Assembly (NCBI GenBank): GCA_034422115.1
Contig: DAOUJW010000017.1
Location: 248,001 to 312,000, forward strand
Source of the DNA: DAOUJW01 sp034422115
GTDB taxonomy: Bacteria; Chloroflexota; Dehalococcoidia; Lucifugimonadales; UBA2985
DNA length: 64,000 bases
Direction: 5' to 3'
The position numbers and the translations under genes were made by a program. This document shows, one piece after another, positions 16,186 through 24,406 of the stretch (its first letter is position 1; each line of letters starts with the position of its first letter). A model generated the notes under the pieces. That model had not been told where the DNA came from and made no database searches. It saw only the letters and a list, made by a program, of their open reading frames with translations.

Positions 16186-16980
16186 TTGGTTACGAGACAG
16201 GACTACAGGCTGGACAGCGGCGGCATACCACTGGCCGCGACCCTTTTCGTGCCCCCCGGCCCCGGGCCGCACCCGGCGCTGGTCATATGCCACGGGATGC
16301 CCGCGGGCCCGCGCCCGGACCCCGGCGCATCGGACGCGGCTCCGGCAGAAGAAGGCCTTGAGTACCCCGGCCTCGCCGAGTGGTGTGCCTGGGAGGGCTT
16401 TGCCACACTGATATTCAACTTCCGCGGCACCGGCGACAGCGGCGGGAACTTCCACGCCCTGGGCTGGGCGCGGGACGCGGACGCGGTGGTCTCCTGGGTT
16501 ATCGAGAGGCCGGAGGTGGACCGAGAAAGAGTAATTCTGCTTGGCTCCAGCATGGGGGCCACCATCGCCATATACACAACTGCCAACCGCCCTGAGATTG
16601 CGGGCCTGGTCTCCTTCGCGGGCCCGGCGGCCTCCAGGCCCCGGGCCGAGCCTGCCGAGGCCGTGGAGCGCATGAGGGCAATGGGCATAATCCGCGACCC
16701 GGACTTTCCGCCCAACCTTGAGGAGTGGGCCAACGAGGGCGTTGCCCTCAGCCCGTCGGAGTGGATTGGCAAGGTGGCTCCGCGACCCCTCCTGCTTCTC
16801 CACGGAGACGCCGACGACGTGGTGTCGCCGGACAGCGTCTATGCGCTCTACGAGCTGGCCGGTGAGGGCAAGGACATGCAGATGCTGCCGGGCGTGGGGC
16901 ACCGCTTCCGCAGCGAGGCCGCGGCCATCGGCGTTGCGCTGGAGTGGCTCAAGGGGAAGTTTATTGCCAATTATGCCTAG
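16186..16980 (+). CDS. Alpha/beta hydrolase (dipeptidyl-peptidase/BAAT-like)
   Basis: A 264-residue alpha/beta hydrolase with an intact triad: nucleophile S122 in GSSMG, acid D208 or D211 in HGDADDVV, and H239 in GVGHRF. The oxyanion region is HGMP (36-39). The order and spacing fit the small serine hydrolase families that cleave esters or peptides. The start is TTG at 16186, supported by AAGGAGG at 16174-16180; no ATG fits the N-terminal strand. No signal peptide is seen. The substrate is unknown. A repeat element abuts the ribosome site on the upstream side. Confidence 0.88.
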   Translation: MVTRQDYRLDSGGIPLAATLFVPPGPGPHPALVICHGMPAGPRPDPGASDAAPAEEGLEYPGLAEWCAWEGFATLIFNFRGTGDSGGNFHALGWARDADAVVSWVIERPEVDRERVILLGSSMGATIAIYTTANRPEIAGLVSFAGPAASRPRAEPAEAVERMRAMGIIRDPDFPPNLEEWANEGVALSPSEWIGKVAPRPLLLLHGDADDVVSPDSVYALYELAGEGKDMQMLPGVGHRFRSEAAAIGVALEWLKGKFIANYA

Positions 16981-16994
16981 CGTGCCTCTACTCG

Positions 16995-17023
16995 TTGACA
17001 AGTATGGCTGAAGTTTGTACCAT
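16995..17023 (+). promoter_or_regulatory. Sigma70-type promoter for the DUF3800 gene
   Basis: TTGACA (16995-17000) lies 17 bp upstream of TACCAT (17018-17023). The start codon of the DUF3800 gene is 73 bp downstream. The -35 box is perfect and the -10 box matches four of six positions. Confidence 0.5.
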
Positions 17024-17095
17024 AATAGTAGCCGGCAGGGCTGCTAGCTGAGCCCGTGGGTGGTTCTCATCCGTCGGCTGCGCTTAATTTACTGA

Positions 17096-17863
17096 ATGTA
17101 CGTTTTATATCTGGACGAATCCGGTACTCACGCGGAGGCCAGCTACTTTGTGTTAGCTGGCCTTGCTGTTTTCGAGAGAGAAATTCATTGGTTCGCTCAG
17201 GACCTTGATTCTCTGCAAAGGGAATATTTCCCCCAAGAAACTGAGGCGGTCTATTTCCACGCGTCTAGGCTGCGCGTTCGAGCTGGTGACGAAGTGGAGT
17301 TCCCTTGGGGGCAACTGACTCCTGAGCAAAGGAACGAACTGAAGGACAGAATCTATGAGGTGATACGCAATCGTAGAGGAGTCCTGTTCGCGTGCGCCGT
17401 GGAGAAGAGGTACGCTGAGCTCCGCCATGAAGATCCCTACGAGAGGGCGTTTGAGGACCTCATGAGCAGATTTGACATGTTCATGAGGCGCACAAACCAA
17501 TCTTTGGTAGCGGATGGGAAAGAAGAGCAACGCGGTCTGGTAGTGTTAGCCCAATCCAGCTACGACAAGACCCTTTCACTTTTGGCTGGCCGTCTTAGGG
17601 AAAGGGGTACCCGTTGGGGTTCTCTCCATAATGTTACGGATGTTCCTTTTTTTGCTCCTGCCCGTGACACACGTCTATTGCAGTTTGCAGATTTCTGCGC
17701 AAACGCGGTTTATGGTCGGTATCACGCGGGATTAGCCAGGGATTTCGACCGTATAGCGCCGAAATTCGACCAAGACGGCGGAACATTGCACGGCCTAGTG
17801 CACCTCAGCACAGATTATGCGTGTTCATGTATAGCGTGCTTTAGCCGACGCGCACGTTCGTGA
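17096..17863 (+). CDS. DUF3800 domain protein
   Basis: A 255-residue protein with the hallmark of DUF3800: an early strand LYLDESG (D7, E8, S9), the acidic RNase H-like start, and a late DTRLLQFADFCANAVY segment with conserved D and A residues. DUF3800 proteins are often associated with mobile or defence-like loci and are thought to be RNase H-fold nucleases, though roles are mostly unproven. Its codon use is more AT-rich and less biased than its neighbours', consistent with horizontal acquisition. It is a single gene with its own promoter. No partner is visible. Confidence 0.85.
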   Translation: MYVLYLDESGTHAEASYFVLAGLAVFEREIHWFAQDLDSLQREYFPQETEAVYFHASRLRVRAGDEVEFPWGQLTPEQRNELKDRIYEVIRNRRGVLFACAVEKRYAELRHEDPYERAFEDLMSRFDMFMRRTNQSLVADGKEEQRGLVVLAQSSYDKTLSLLAGRLRERGTRWGSLHNVTDVPFFAPARDTRLLQFADFCANAVYGRYHAGLARDFDRIAPKFDQDGGTLHGLVHLSTDYACSCIACFSRRARS

Positions 17864-18157
17864 TATCCTTCTTGGTCACTGAGGATGTCTGGCAATAGCG
17901 CTAACCCTCTCATCCCCGCGTTGACTCATTCGCCGTGTCGTGTTAGTATCTAGGGGCATTCGGCAGACGTTTCCCTTGCTCGTGCGGGGAAACCACAGAA
18001 CAGGAAACGGATTCTGCTCGTGCTCGGGATGAGCTTCAGGCTGCACCCGACTGCTTTTTCAGTAGAATCGTACAACGTGAGCTAGCCACGCGCCCAAATG
18101 GGGCACGTGCGCCGGACTTGATCCACCGGAATCTTCAGTATCTAAGGAGAAGCTGGT
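17864..18157 (+). other. Long leader region upstream of the MetE-like pair
   Basis: The 294-bp gap holds a promoter at 17921-17949 and a leader of about 200 nt before the TTG start at 18158. A hairpin CACG-GCCC...GGGC-CGTG lies at 18087-18109. I compared by eye with SAM, SAH, THF and cobalamin riboswitch consensus features and found no match. It could be a novel or degenerate regulatory leader. No gene is visible in it. Confidence 0.4.
17921..17949 (+). promoter_or_regulatory. Sigma70-type promoter for the MetE-like operon
   Basis: TTGACT (17921-17926), a 17-bp spacer, then TAGTAT (17944-17949). The start codon is about 200 nt downstream, leaving a long leader. Confidence 0.55.
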
Positions 18158-19132
18158 TTGATTACTACTATGGTGGGGAATTATCCCAAAATCTCCCCGG
18201 ACGCCAAAGCCCCCAGCCTGCGCGCAGCTATCTCCCGCTTCGACGAGAGCCGTATCACTCTGGAGGAGCTGAAGCGGGTGGAGGATGAGGTGACCAGGGA
18301 GGTTATACAGGACCAGGTGGACGCAGGGCTGGACCTGGTCACGGACGGCCAGATCCGATGGGATGACGGCCAGACGTACATTGCCCGAGGCATACAGGGC
18401 TTTACCATCAACGGCCTTATCCGGTACTTCGACACCAACACCTACTACCGACACCCGATACCGGAGAAGAAGCTGGCGACCAACGGCGCCATCACGGTGA
18501 AGGACTACGAGTTCGCCGCGGCCAACAGCGCCCGGCCGGTCAAGGCCGTTGTCACGGGGCCGTACAGCCTGGCGCGGCTGTCGCAGCTTGGCTGCTACGA
18601 TGACCTCCGCTCCCTTGTGATGGACCTTGTGCCCATCCTGAACCGGGAGGCCAAGGCCCTCCAGGCCGCGGGCGCTTCCGTGATCCAGTTCGATGAGCCG
18701 TCCATTCTCAAGCACAAGGAGGACATAGACCTGTTCGCAGAGGCCATCGAGGCCGTGACCGACGGCGTCACCGCCACCACAGGCGTGTGCACCATATTCG
18801 GAGACGCGTCGGGAGTCCACAGCCGGCTGTTCGGCCTGCCCGTCAACATAATCGGCCTTGACTTTGTGATGGGGCCGGGCAACTACGACCTCGTCGGCGA
18901 CCTGCCCCAGGACAAGACGCTGGGCGCCGGGATCGTCGATGCCCGCAACACCCGCCTGGAGACGGTGGAGGAGATCACAGAGAGCATCAAGCGTCTGAGC
19001 GCGTCGGTTTCGCCGGACCGCCTGCACGTCAACCCAAGCTGCGGGCTGGACTTCCTGCCCAGACCCAATGCAAGAGCCAAGCTGGTCCGATTGGTGGAAG
19101 GCGCAAAAAAGGCCCAGGAGGAGTTGTCATGA
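18158..19132 (+). CDS. MetE-like C-terminal domain protein, altered zinc site
   Basis: A 324-residue protein matching the catalytic (C-terminal) barrel of cobalamin-independent methionine synthase. The start is TTG at 18158, 8 nt after AAGGAGA; an internal ATG at 18170 is possible. Landmarks are TMVGNYP (4-10), DGQ, VTGPYSLA (132-139) and IQFDEP (176-181). Canonical zinc ligands are His-x-Cys, Glu and Cys. Here the His position is G209, C211 is kept, the Glu position reads D235, and C295 is kept, so the site is incomplete. Its stop overlaps the start of a paralog with all four ligands. The two probably form one complex or pathway, but the methyl donor and acceptor are unknown. It may not be a true methionine synthase. 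Confidence 0.85.
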   Translation: MITTMVGNYPKISPDAKAPSLRAAISRFDESRITLEELKRVEDEVTREVIQDQVDAGLDLVTDGQIRWDDGQTYIARGIQGFTINGLIRYFDTNTYYRHPIPEKKLATNGAITVKDYEFAAANSARPVKAVVTGPYSLARLSQLGCYDDLRSLVMDLVPILNREAKALQAAGASVIQFDEPSILKHKEDIDLFAEAIEAVTDGVTATTGVCTIFGDASGVHSRLFGLPVNIIGLDFVMGPGNYDLVGDLPQDKTLGAGIVDARNTRLETVEEITESIKRLSASVSPDRLHVNPSCGLDFLPRPNARAKLVRLVEGAKKAQEELS

Positions 19133-20106
19133 GCGATAAACTACTGACCACGGCAGTCGGGAGCTATCCCAAGCCGGACTACATCACCAGGGCGCGCAGC
19201 CAGCTTCTGAGGGGCGAAATATCGTCCGGGGAGTTGGAGGAGCTGGAGAAGCAGGCCACGGCCTACTGGATCCAGGTGCAGGAGGACGTGGGGATGGACG
19301 TGATGGTGGACGGCGAGATGTATCGTGGCGACATGGTGGCCTACTTCGCCGAGAACATGGAGGGGTTCACCAACAGCGGCCTTGTGCGATCCTACGGCAA
19401 TCGCTACTACCGCAAGCCCATCGCCACCGGCCCCATCGGCAGGGCCAGTCCCATGACCGTTGACTGGTGGAAGTACGCCCAGAGCCTCACGGACAAGCCC
19501 GTGAAGGGGATGCTCACCGGGCCGTACACCATTGTTGACTGGTCATTCAACGAGTATTACCCCACCAGGGAGGCCTTCATCATGGACACCGCAAGGGCCG
19601 TCCACGATGAGGCGATGGACCTGGCCAAGGCGGGCTGCAAGTACATCCAGATTGACGAGCCGGCGCTGTCCGTCAGGCCGGAGGAGATGGAGATTGCGGC
19701 CAGGGCCTTTGCAGTCGTCACCGACGGGCTGGACGCCTTCACCATCACCCACATCTGCTACGGCGACTTCGCCAAGGTCTTCCCGCACCTGGCCACCTTC
19801 CCGGTGGACATGCTGGACATGGAGATGACCAACAGCGACTTCGACTTCCTTGACCTGATTAGGGACTACCCGTCCTTTGACAAGTACCTGGCGATGGGCG
19901 TTGTGGACGTTCACAACCACGTCATTGAGCCGCTGGACAAGGTGAAGGCGGGCATCAAGATGGGGTTGGAGGTGCTCACCCCGGAGCGTCTGTACATCGA
20001 CCCCGACTGCGGGCTGAAGACGCGCATGGTGGATGAGTCCATTGCCAAGCTCCAGGTCATCAGCGACGCCGTTCGCGAGGTGAAGGAGGAGCTGGGGATA
20101 GAGTAG
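19129..20106 (+). CDS. MetE-like (core-type) methyltransferase
   Basis: A 325-residue single-domain MetE-like protein translationally coupled to the preceding paralog by an ATGA overlap (19129-19132). All four zinc ligands are present: H208 and C210 in THICYGDF, E232 and C294 in DPDCGLK. IDEPAL (175-180) forms the homocysteine/substrate pocket motif. Such short core MetE proteins lack the N-terminal domain of full-length MetE and use other methyl donors, such as methylcobalamin proteins, in some archaea and bacteria. Here the donor is unknown. The pair lies downstream of a long leader with its own promoter. Confidence 0.88.
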   Translation: MSDKLLTTAVGSYPKPDYITRARSQLLRGEISSGELEELEKQATAYWIQVQEDVGMDVMVDGEMYRGDMVAYFAENMEGFTNSGLVRSYGNRYYRKPIATGPIGRASPMTVDWWKYAQSLTDKPVKGMLTGPYTIVDWSFNEYYPTREAFIMDTARAVHDEAMDLAKAGCKYIQIDEPALSVRPEEMEIAARAFAVVTDGLDAFTITHICYGDFAKVFPHLATFPVDMLDMEMTNSDFDFLDLIRDYPSFDKYLAMGVVDVHNHVIEPLDKVKAGIKMGLEVLTPERLYIDPDCGLKTRMVDESIAKLQVISDAVREVKEELGIE

Positions 20107-20140
20107 GGGATACCCGGTTTCTCTTATAATGTCCAATGCC

Positions 20141-20340
20141 ACCGCTCACCCTGAGCATGTCGAAGGGTGGGCGGGTGCCTCAAGGCTGTTGAGTGACCGC
20201 TCTGGTTCGACAGGCTCACCATGAGCGGGAAGAAGGCTATCTCTTACCTGTGACCAACGCCTTTTGAGTCTTACCTCTCTGGTTCGACAGGCTCACCCCC
20301 GTATCAAGTACGGGGCAGGCTATGAGCGGTAAGAGGGTCG
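20141..20340. repeat. Cluster of CCGCTC...GAGCGG inverted repeats
   Basis: Several copies of the element seen at 7099-7190 stand in tandem (cores CTGAGCATGTCGAAGGGT and GGTTCGACAGGCTCACC), interleaved with CCGTATCAAGTACGGGGC (around 20297-20316). The gap between the MetE-like pair and convergent queG holds nothing else recognisable. Confidence 0.7.
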
Positions 20341-20354
20341 TATCCCTGTGAACG

Positions 20355-21512
20355 TCAGTTGGTTGCCAACGCCTCTTGAATCTCCCCCCTCACCTCCGCG
20401 TCCGTCTCCAAGGCCAGCGCATCCCTTAGCGCAGCCTCAGCCTCCGGCCCGCCTATTGCGCCCAGGGCCCAGGCGGCGTGGCCGCGAACCAGGGGCAGTT
20501 CGTGGCCCAACGCCTCTACGAGGGCGGGCACGGCCGTTGGGTCGCCGATGTTGCCCAGGGCCACGCACACGTTGCGCAGCATCCCAGCGCGCTTGGCCCG
20601 CCTGACGGGGCTGTTGGCGAACCGCTCCCTGAACTCCTCCTCCGTAATCTGGAGCAGGGGCAGCAGCTCCAGGGCCGTAAAGCCGTGCTCTCCGACCTGG
20701 AAGGCCGGCTCCCGGGTGGGCTGAGCCTTGCGGTTCACGGGGCACACGTCCTGGCAGATGTCGCAGCCAAACACCCAGTCGCCGACCAGAGGCCGCAGGC
20801 CCCTGGGCACGGAGCCGCGCAGCTCGATGGTCAGGTAGGAGATGCACTTTGTATTGTCCAGGACGTAGGGCGCGATGATTGCGCCCGTGGGGCAATCGTC
20901 TATGCAGATACGGCACTGGCCGCAGGTCTTCCTGGACGGCGCGTCCGGCTCAAGCTCAAGGTCGGTGATGATCTGGCCCAGGAACACCCAGGAGCCGTGA
21001 CTGCGGGTGAGGACGTTGGTGTTCTTGCCAAACCAGCCGATACCCGCGCGCTCCGCCACGGCCCGGTCCAGCATGGGGCCGGTGTCCACGTAGATTCTGG
21101 CTTGCACCGGCTGCTCCAGGCTCTCCGAGAGCCTCTGCGCCAGCAGCTTCAGGCGGCGCTCCATGACCTTGTGGTAGTCCTGGCCCCAAGCGTAGCGCGC
21201 CACCTTGCCCCGCGGGGTAGGAGAGTCGCTTTCCTGGGGCGGGTCTTCCGCCATGTAGCTCATGGCCACGGCGATGATGGAGCGAGCGCCGGGCAGTATC
21301 TCCCGGGGGTTGCAGCCGCGCTTGACCCTGGCCTCGTGGAACCAGGGCAGGCCGTCCATAAGGCCCTCGCGTACCCTCTCCAGGGTTATCTCCTCCGCCT
21401 CCCGGAACGGCTCCGCCGAGGTTATGCCCACAAGGTCGAAGCCAAGCTCGGCGGCCAGGCTCTTGACCGCTTCCTTGGCCCTGGCGTCGTATGTCTTTGT
21501 CTCTGAGGTCAT
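20355..21512 (-). CDS. queG: Epoxyqueuosine reductase QueG
   Basis: A 385-residue enzyme catalysing the last step of queuosine biosynthesis, reducing epoxyqueuosine in tRNA to queuosine with a cobalamin cofactor. Two 4Fe-4S ferredoxin motifs are present: C197, C200, C203, C207 and C250, C253, C257 with a preceding C223. The DTG segment at 143-145 carries the catalytic aspartate region. The HEAT-like repeats at about 300-385 fit the usual C-terminal tRNA-binding extension. No other queuosine gene is adjacent. The length and motif order match QueG well. Confidence 0.95.
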   Translation of the reverse strand: MTSETKTYDARAKEAVKSLAAELGFDLVGITSAEPFREAEEITLERVREGLMDGLPWFHEARVKRGCNPREILPGARSIIAVAMSYMAEDPPQESDSPTPRGKVARYAWGQDYHKVMERRLKLLAQRLSESLEQPVQARIYVDTGPMLDRAVAERAGIGWFGKNTNVLTRSHGSWVFLGQIITDLELEPDAPSRKTCGQCRICIDDCPTGAIIAPYVLDNTKCISYLTIELRGSVPRGLRPLVGDWVFGCDICQDVCPVNRKAQPTREPAFQVGEHGFTALELLPLLQITEEEFRERFANSPVRRAKRAGMLRNVCVALGNIGDPTAVPALVEALGHELPLVRGHAAWALGAIGGPEAEAALRDALALETDAEVRGEIQEALATN

Positions 21513-21571
21513 GTCGGGGACATTATGCCACAGATTGCCGCGCCTTATGCTTGGGAAGGGACGGGTGTGCT

Positions 21572-22267
21572 CTACCGGAGTATGGGCAGCTCCAGCAGCG
21601 CCTCCGGCCTGTCAATGACGAAGTCGGCCTTCGCCTGGGCGTGGCTGCTGTTGGCCGCGGGAATGCCCCAGATCGCAAGGCAGCTCCAGCAGCCGGCCGC
21701 CTGCGCCGCGCCCATGTCTGCGGGGGTGTCCCCAACGACGATGCACTGGCTTGGCTCAGCACCCAGGCCCTCCAGAGCCAGAAGCACGCCCTCCGGGTGG
21801 GGCTTGTGGTTGGTCACGCTCTCGAATCCCACGCCTACGGAGAAGAACTCCCTCGCGCCCACCTCCACAAGCTCCTGGGACGCCCCGACGCGCCGGCCCT
21901 CCGTCTCGAACACCCAGCCCTTCTGGGTCAGGATGCCCATCTTCAGGCTCCGGGCGCGGAGCTCCTCAAGCACCTGGCGGACTCCGGGAAAGAGGGAAAT
22001 GAGCCCGGCCTTCTTGGTCCAGTAGGTACGGCGATAGCTCTGGAAGAGGGCATCCGGTGTTAGTCCTTCCCTGTCCTCCAGGGGTCGCAGGGCGTCCTGT
22101 AGCTGGCGACCGTCCATGTCCCGGAAGAACGTCTCCGCGGTCGGGTCGTGGATGCCCGCGGCGGTGAAGACGCGCTGGAGGGCGTCAAGCCGGGCGGCGT
22201 AGGAGTTGACCAGCGTGTCGTCGAAGTCGAAGATCAGGGTGGTTATGGACGGCGTCGAGTCGCTCAC
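21572..22267 (-). CDS. HAD superfamily hydrolase (phosphoglycolate phosphatase-like)
   Basis: A 231-residue HAD phosphatase. Motif I is FDFDDTLV (D14 nucleophile, D16 acid), motif II is GILTQKG, and motif IV is VGDTPADMGAA. A helical cap (about residues 20-95) follows motif I, the type seen in phosphoglycolate phosphatases and related enzymes. The substrate cannot be told from sequence. It overlaps no gene and starts 9 bp after the DUF362 gene's stop, so it probably belongs to one minus-strand cluster with DUF362 and transketolase. Confidence 0.88.
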   Translation of the reverse strand: MSDSTPSITTLIFDFDDTLVNSYAARLDALQRVFTAAGIHDPTAETFFRDMDGRQLQDALRPLEDREGLTPDALFQSYRRTYWTKKAGLISLFPGVRQVLEELRARSLKMGILTQKGWVFETEGRRVGASQELVEVGAREFFSVGVGFESVTNHKPHPEGVLLALEGLGAEPSQCIVVGDTPADMGAAQAAGCWSCLAIWGIPAANSSHAQAKADFVIDRPEALLELPILR

Positions 22268-22275
22268 GGGTCGGC

Positions 22276-23406
22276 CTAGTACTGCTGGAAGAGGCGGCCC
22301 CAGCCGGTCTTCATGGCGGCCTTCACCCGGCGGTTGCCGATGAAGCGGAGCCAGTAGGAGTTGTGGTACAGGTTGGAGGCGACGAAGGCCCAGGGCGCAA
22401 TGGGAGACCTGAGCAGGATGTTCTCCAGGGGCTTGAGGGGCCCCCAGTAGATGAGCTTCTGGCCCCGGCTGGCAAAGGTGTTGCCGCTCCCCTCGAAACG
22501 CCAGTCCACGCCGGAGATGTCCTCGCCGACGGTCTCTATCTGGGAGGGGTCGCCGCAGCCCAGGCCCCGCTCGTGGGCCAGCCGGATGAACTTGATGGAC
22601 ATGGGGTCGAAACCCATCATCTTGGCCGCCACCGCGTCGATGGCAACCTGGTCTGCACTTGCAAGAAAGACGTTCTTCTCGTGCCAGCGCATCGCACGGG
22701 GTCCGGGGCCGTCGCCTGCAAAGGTGCCGTCCATCACTGCAAAAACGCCCGGGTGAATCTCCTTCTGGATGGTCAGCAGGTCAACCAGCGTCTCGTGGAT
22801 AACCGAGTGGGTCCAGTGGCGCTTGCGGTTCAGCAGCCCGCCAAAGGCGTTCTTCATTGCGCCGGTCATGGTGGTGAAGACGTGGGTCTTCATGGTGGGC
22901 AGGTGCACCACGTTCTTGCCCGGGAATATCTCCGGGATGGCGAGGCCCTCAGGGAATATCTCGTCCAGCACCATCATCTCGCCCTTGGGCTGGTACGGAA
23001 TCCACCTGTTGGGCGGGACGTCCAAGTGTACGTTGGGCAGGTTGTACTTGTCCTGCACGGGCTTCTGCTTGTTGCGAATTTCCCCCTCGAAGGAGTCCAC
23101 GACCACAGTGCCGTTATGCGCTGCGATGAGGTCGCTGTAGCCGTCCTGCTGGAGCGCCTTGATGACGCCCTCAAGCTGCCACGGCGTGGTGGAGCAGGCG
23201 GGGTAGTAGTGCTGCCAGGATATGTTTATCTTGAGCAGCGTGGGTACGTCTATGGGCAAGTGCGACTGGTAGTCGGCGAGGCGCATGGCTTTGCCGATGT
23301 CCTCCAGCACCGTCTCAGGGCGGGTGTAGACGACGGCTACCTTGGCCCTTGTGGAGGCGCGGCCGTCCCCCGGGCGGTCGGCTTCCTGGATGGTGGGCTG
23401 TGCCAT
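22276..23406 (-). CDS. DUF362 domain protein
   Basis: A 376-residue DUF362 protein. The family signature KINISWQ appears early and the later segment HLPTMKTHVFTTMTGAMKN fits the family core. Unlike many DUF362 proteins it lacks the C-terminal 4Fe-4S ferredoxin motifs, so an electron-transfer role is not indicated. The C-terminal region (about 310-376) is basic and partly hydrophobic. The function is unknown. It sits between a HAD phosphatase and split transketolase genes in the same orientation with short gaps, which suggests a shared sugar- or cofactor-related role. Confidence 0.8.
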   Translation of the reverse strand: MAQPTIQEADRPGDGRASTRAKVAVVYTRPETVLEDIGKAMRLADYQSHLPIDVPTLLKINISWQHYYPACSTTPWQLEGVIKALQQDGYSDLIAAHNGTVVVDSFEGEIRNKQKPVQDKYNLPNVHLDVPPNRWIPYQPKGEMMVLDEIFPEGLAIPEIFPGKNVVHLPTMKTHVFTTMTGAMKNAFGGLLNRKRHWTHSVIHETLVDLLTIQKEIHPGVFAVMDGTFAGDGPGPRAMRWHEKNVFLASADQVAIDAVAAKMMGFDPMSIKFIRLAHERGLGCGDPSQIETVGEDISGVDWRFEGSGNTFASRGQKLIYWGPLKPLENILLRSPIAPWAFVASNLYHNSYWLRFIGNRRVKAAMKTGWGRLFQQY

Positions 23407-23425
23407 GGCTGACCTGGAGGGAGTG

Positions 23426-24391
23426 TTAGGAGGTGGCCCTGCCGTTGGCCGAGAGCTGCGCCTTGTGCTGGACAGCCTGCCTCACTGCCTCAACGACATT
23501 TGCCGGGGCAAGGCCGTACTTCTCGATGAGCTGGTCGGGGTTGCCCGACTCCGCGTACCTGTCCAGGGTCACCATGCGCATGGGGACGGGGCAGCTTTCT
23601 CCCAGTGCCTGAGCTACAATGCTCCCAAGCCCTCCGTGGCGCAGGTGCTCCTCCGCCGTGACAATGGCGCCTGTCTCTTGGGCGGCCTTGGCGATGGCCT
23701 CGGCGTCAATGGGTTGCAGGGTTGCCATGTTCAGCACGCGGCACTGGACACCCTCACTCGCCAGGGTCTCGGCGGCGGTCAGCGCGGTCTTCACCATAGT
23801 GCCGCAGGCGATAATCGTCACGTCTCCGCCCTCTCGCATAAGCTCCGCCTGCCCTATCTTGAACTCGTAGCTGCTGTCGTGGACAACCGGCGTGGCCGGC
23901 CTTGAGAGGCGGATGTAGAAGGGGCCGTAGCTTTCGGCGGCCTTGCGCACGGCCAACTCCGTCTCCGGGCCGTCCGCTGGCACAATGACCGTGAAGCTGG
24001 GCAGAGCGCACATAAGGGAAAGGTCCTCAATGCCGTGGGCCGACATGCCGTCCTCGCCGGTGGTGATGCCTGCGTGGGTCACCACTATCTTTACGTTGAG
24101 CTTGGCCTGGGATATGCCGATTCGTATCTGGTCGTAGGGGCGGCCGCTGCCAAAGACGGCAAAGGTGCTGGCAAAGACCGTCTTGCCGGAGCTTGCCAGG
24201 CCCGCGGCCACGCTCATCATGTTCTGCTCGGCGGGGCCAAGGTCAAAGAAGCGGTCCGGGAACTCCTCGGCAAAGAGGTTTATGACCGTGGACTTGTTGA
24301 GGTCGCCGCCCAGCACCACAATGTCGGGGTTCTCCCTTCCCATTTCCACAAGGGTCTTGCCGTAGGTCTCTCTGGTAGAGGCGGTGGTCAT
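23426..24391 (-). CDS. Transketolase, C-terminal subunit
   Basis: A 321-residue protein covering the Pyr and C-terminal domains of transketolase. The ThDP-activating glutamate lies in GPAEQNM, and the later TAEEHLRHGGLGS segment (about 240-252) is characteristic of the C-terminal domain. It pairs with the adjacent N-terminal half encoded 15 bp upstream, forming the split transketolase common in archaea and many Firmicutes and Chloroflexota. It acts in the pentose-phosphate/ribose pathway. DUF362 and HAD genes follow. Confidence 0.93.
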   Translation of the reverse strand: MTTASTRETYGKTLVEMGRENPDIVVLGGDLNKSTVINLFAEEFPDRFFDLGPAEQNMMSVAAGLASSGKTVFASTFAVFGSGRPYDQIRIGISQAKLNVKIVVTHAGITTGEDGMSAHGIEDLSLMCALPSFTVIVPADGPETELAVRKAAESYGPFYIRLSRPATPVVHDSSYEFKIGQAELMREGGDVTIIACGTMVKTALTAAETLASEGVQCRVLNMATLQPIDAEAIAKAAQETGAIVTAEEHLRHGGLGSIVAQALGESCPVPMRMVTLDRYAESGNPDQLIEKYGLAPANVVEAVRQAVQHKAQLSANGRATS

Positions 24392-24406
24392 GTCTGAGTG
24401 CGGCGG

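Noticed and set aside
17950..18157. Known SAM, SAH, THF or cobalamin riboswitch upstream of the MetE-like genes
   Set aside because: None of the conserved sequence blocks of those classes could be found by eye.
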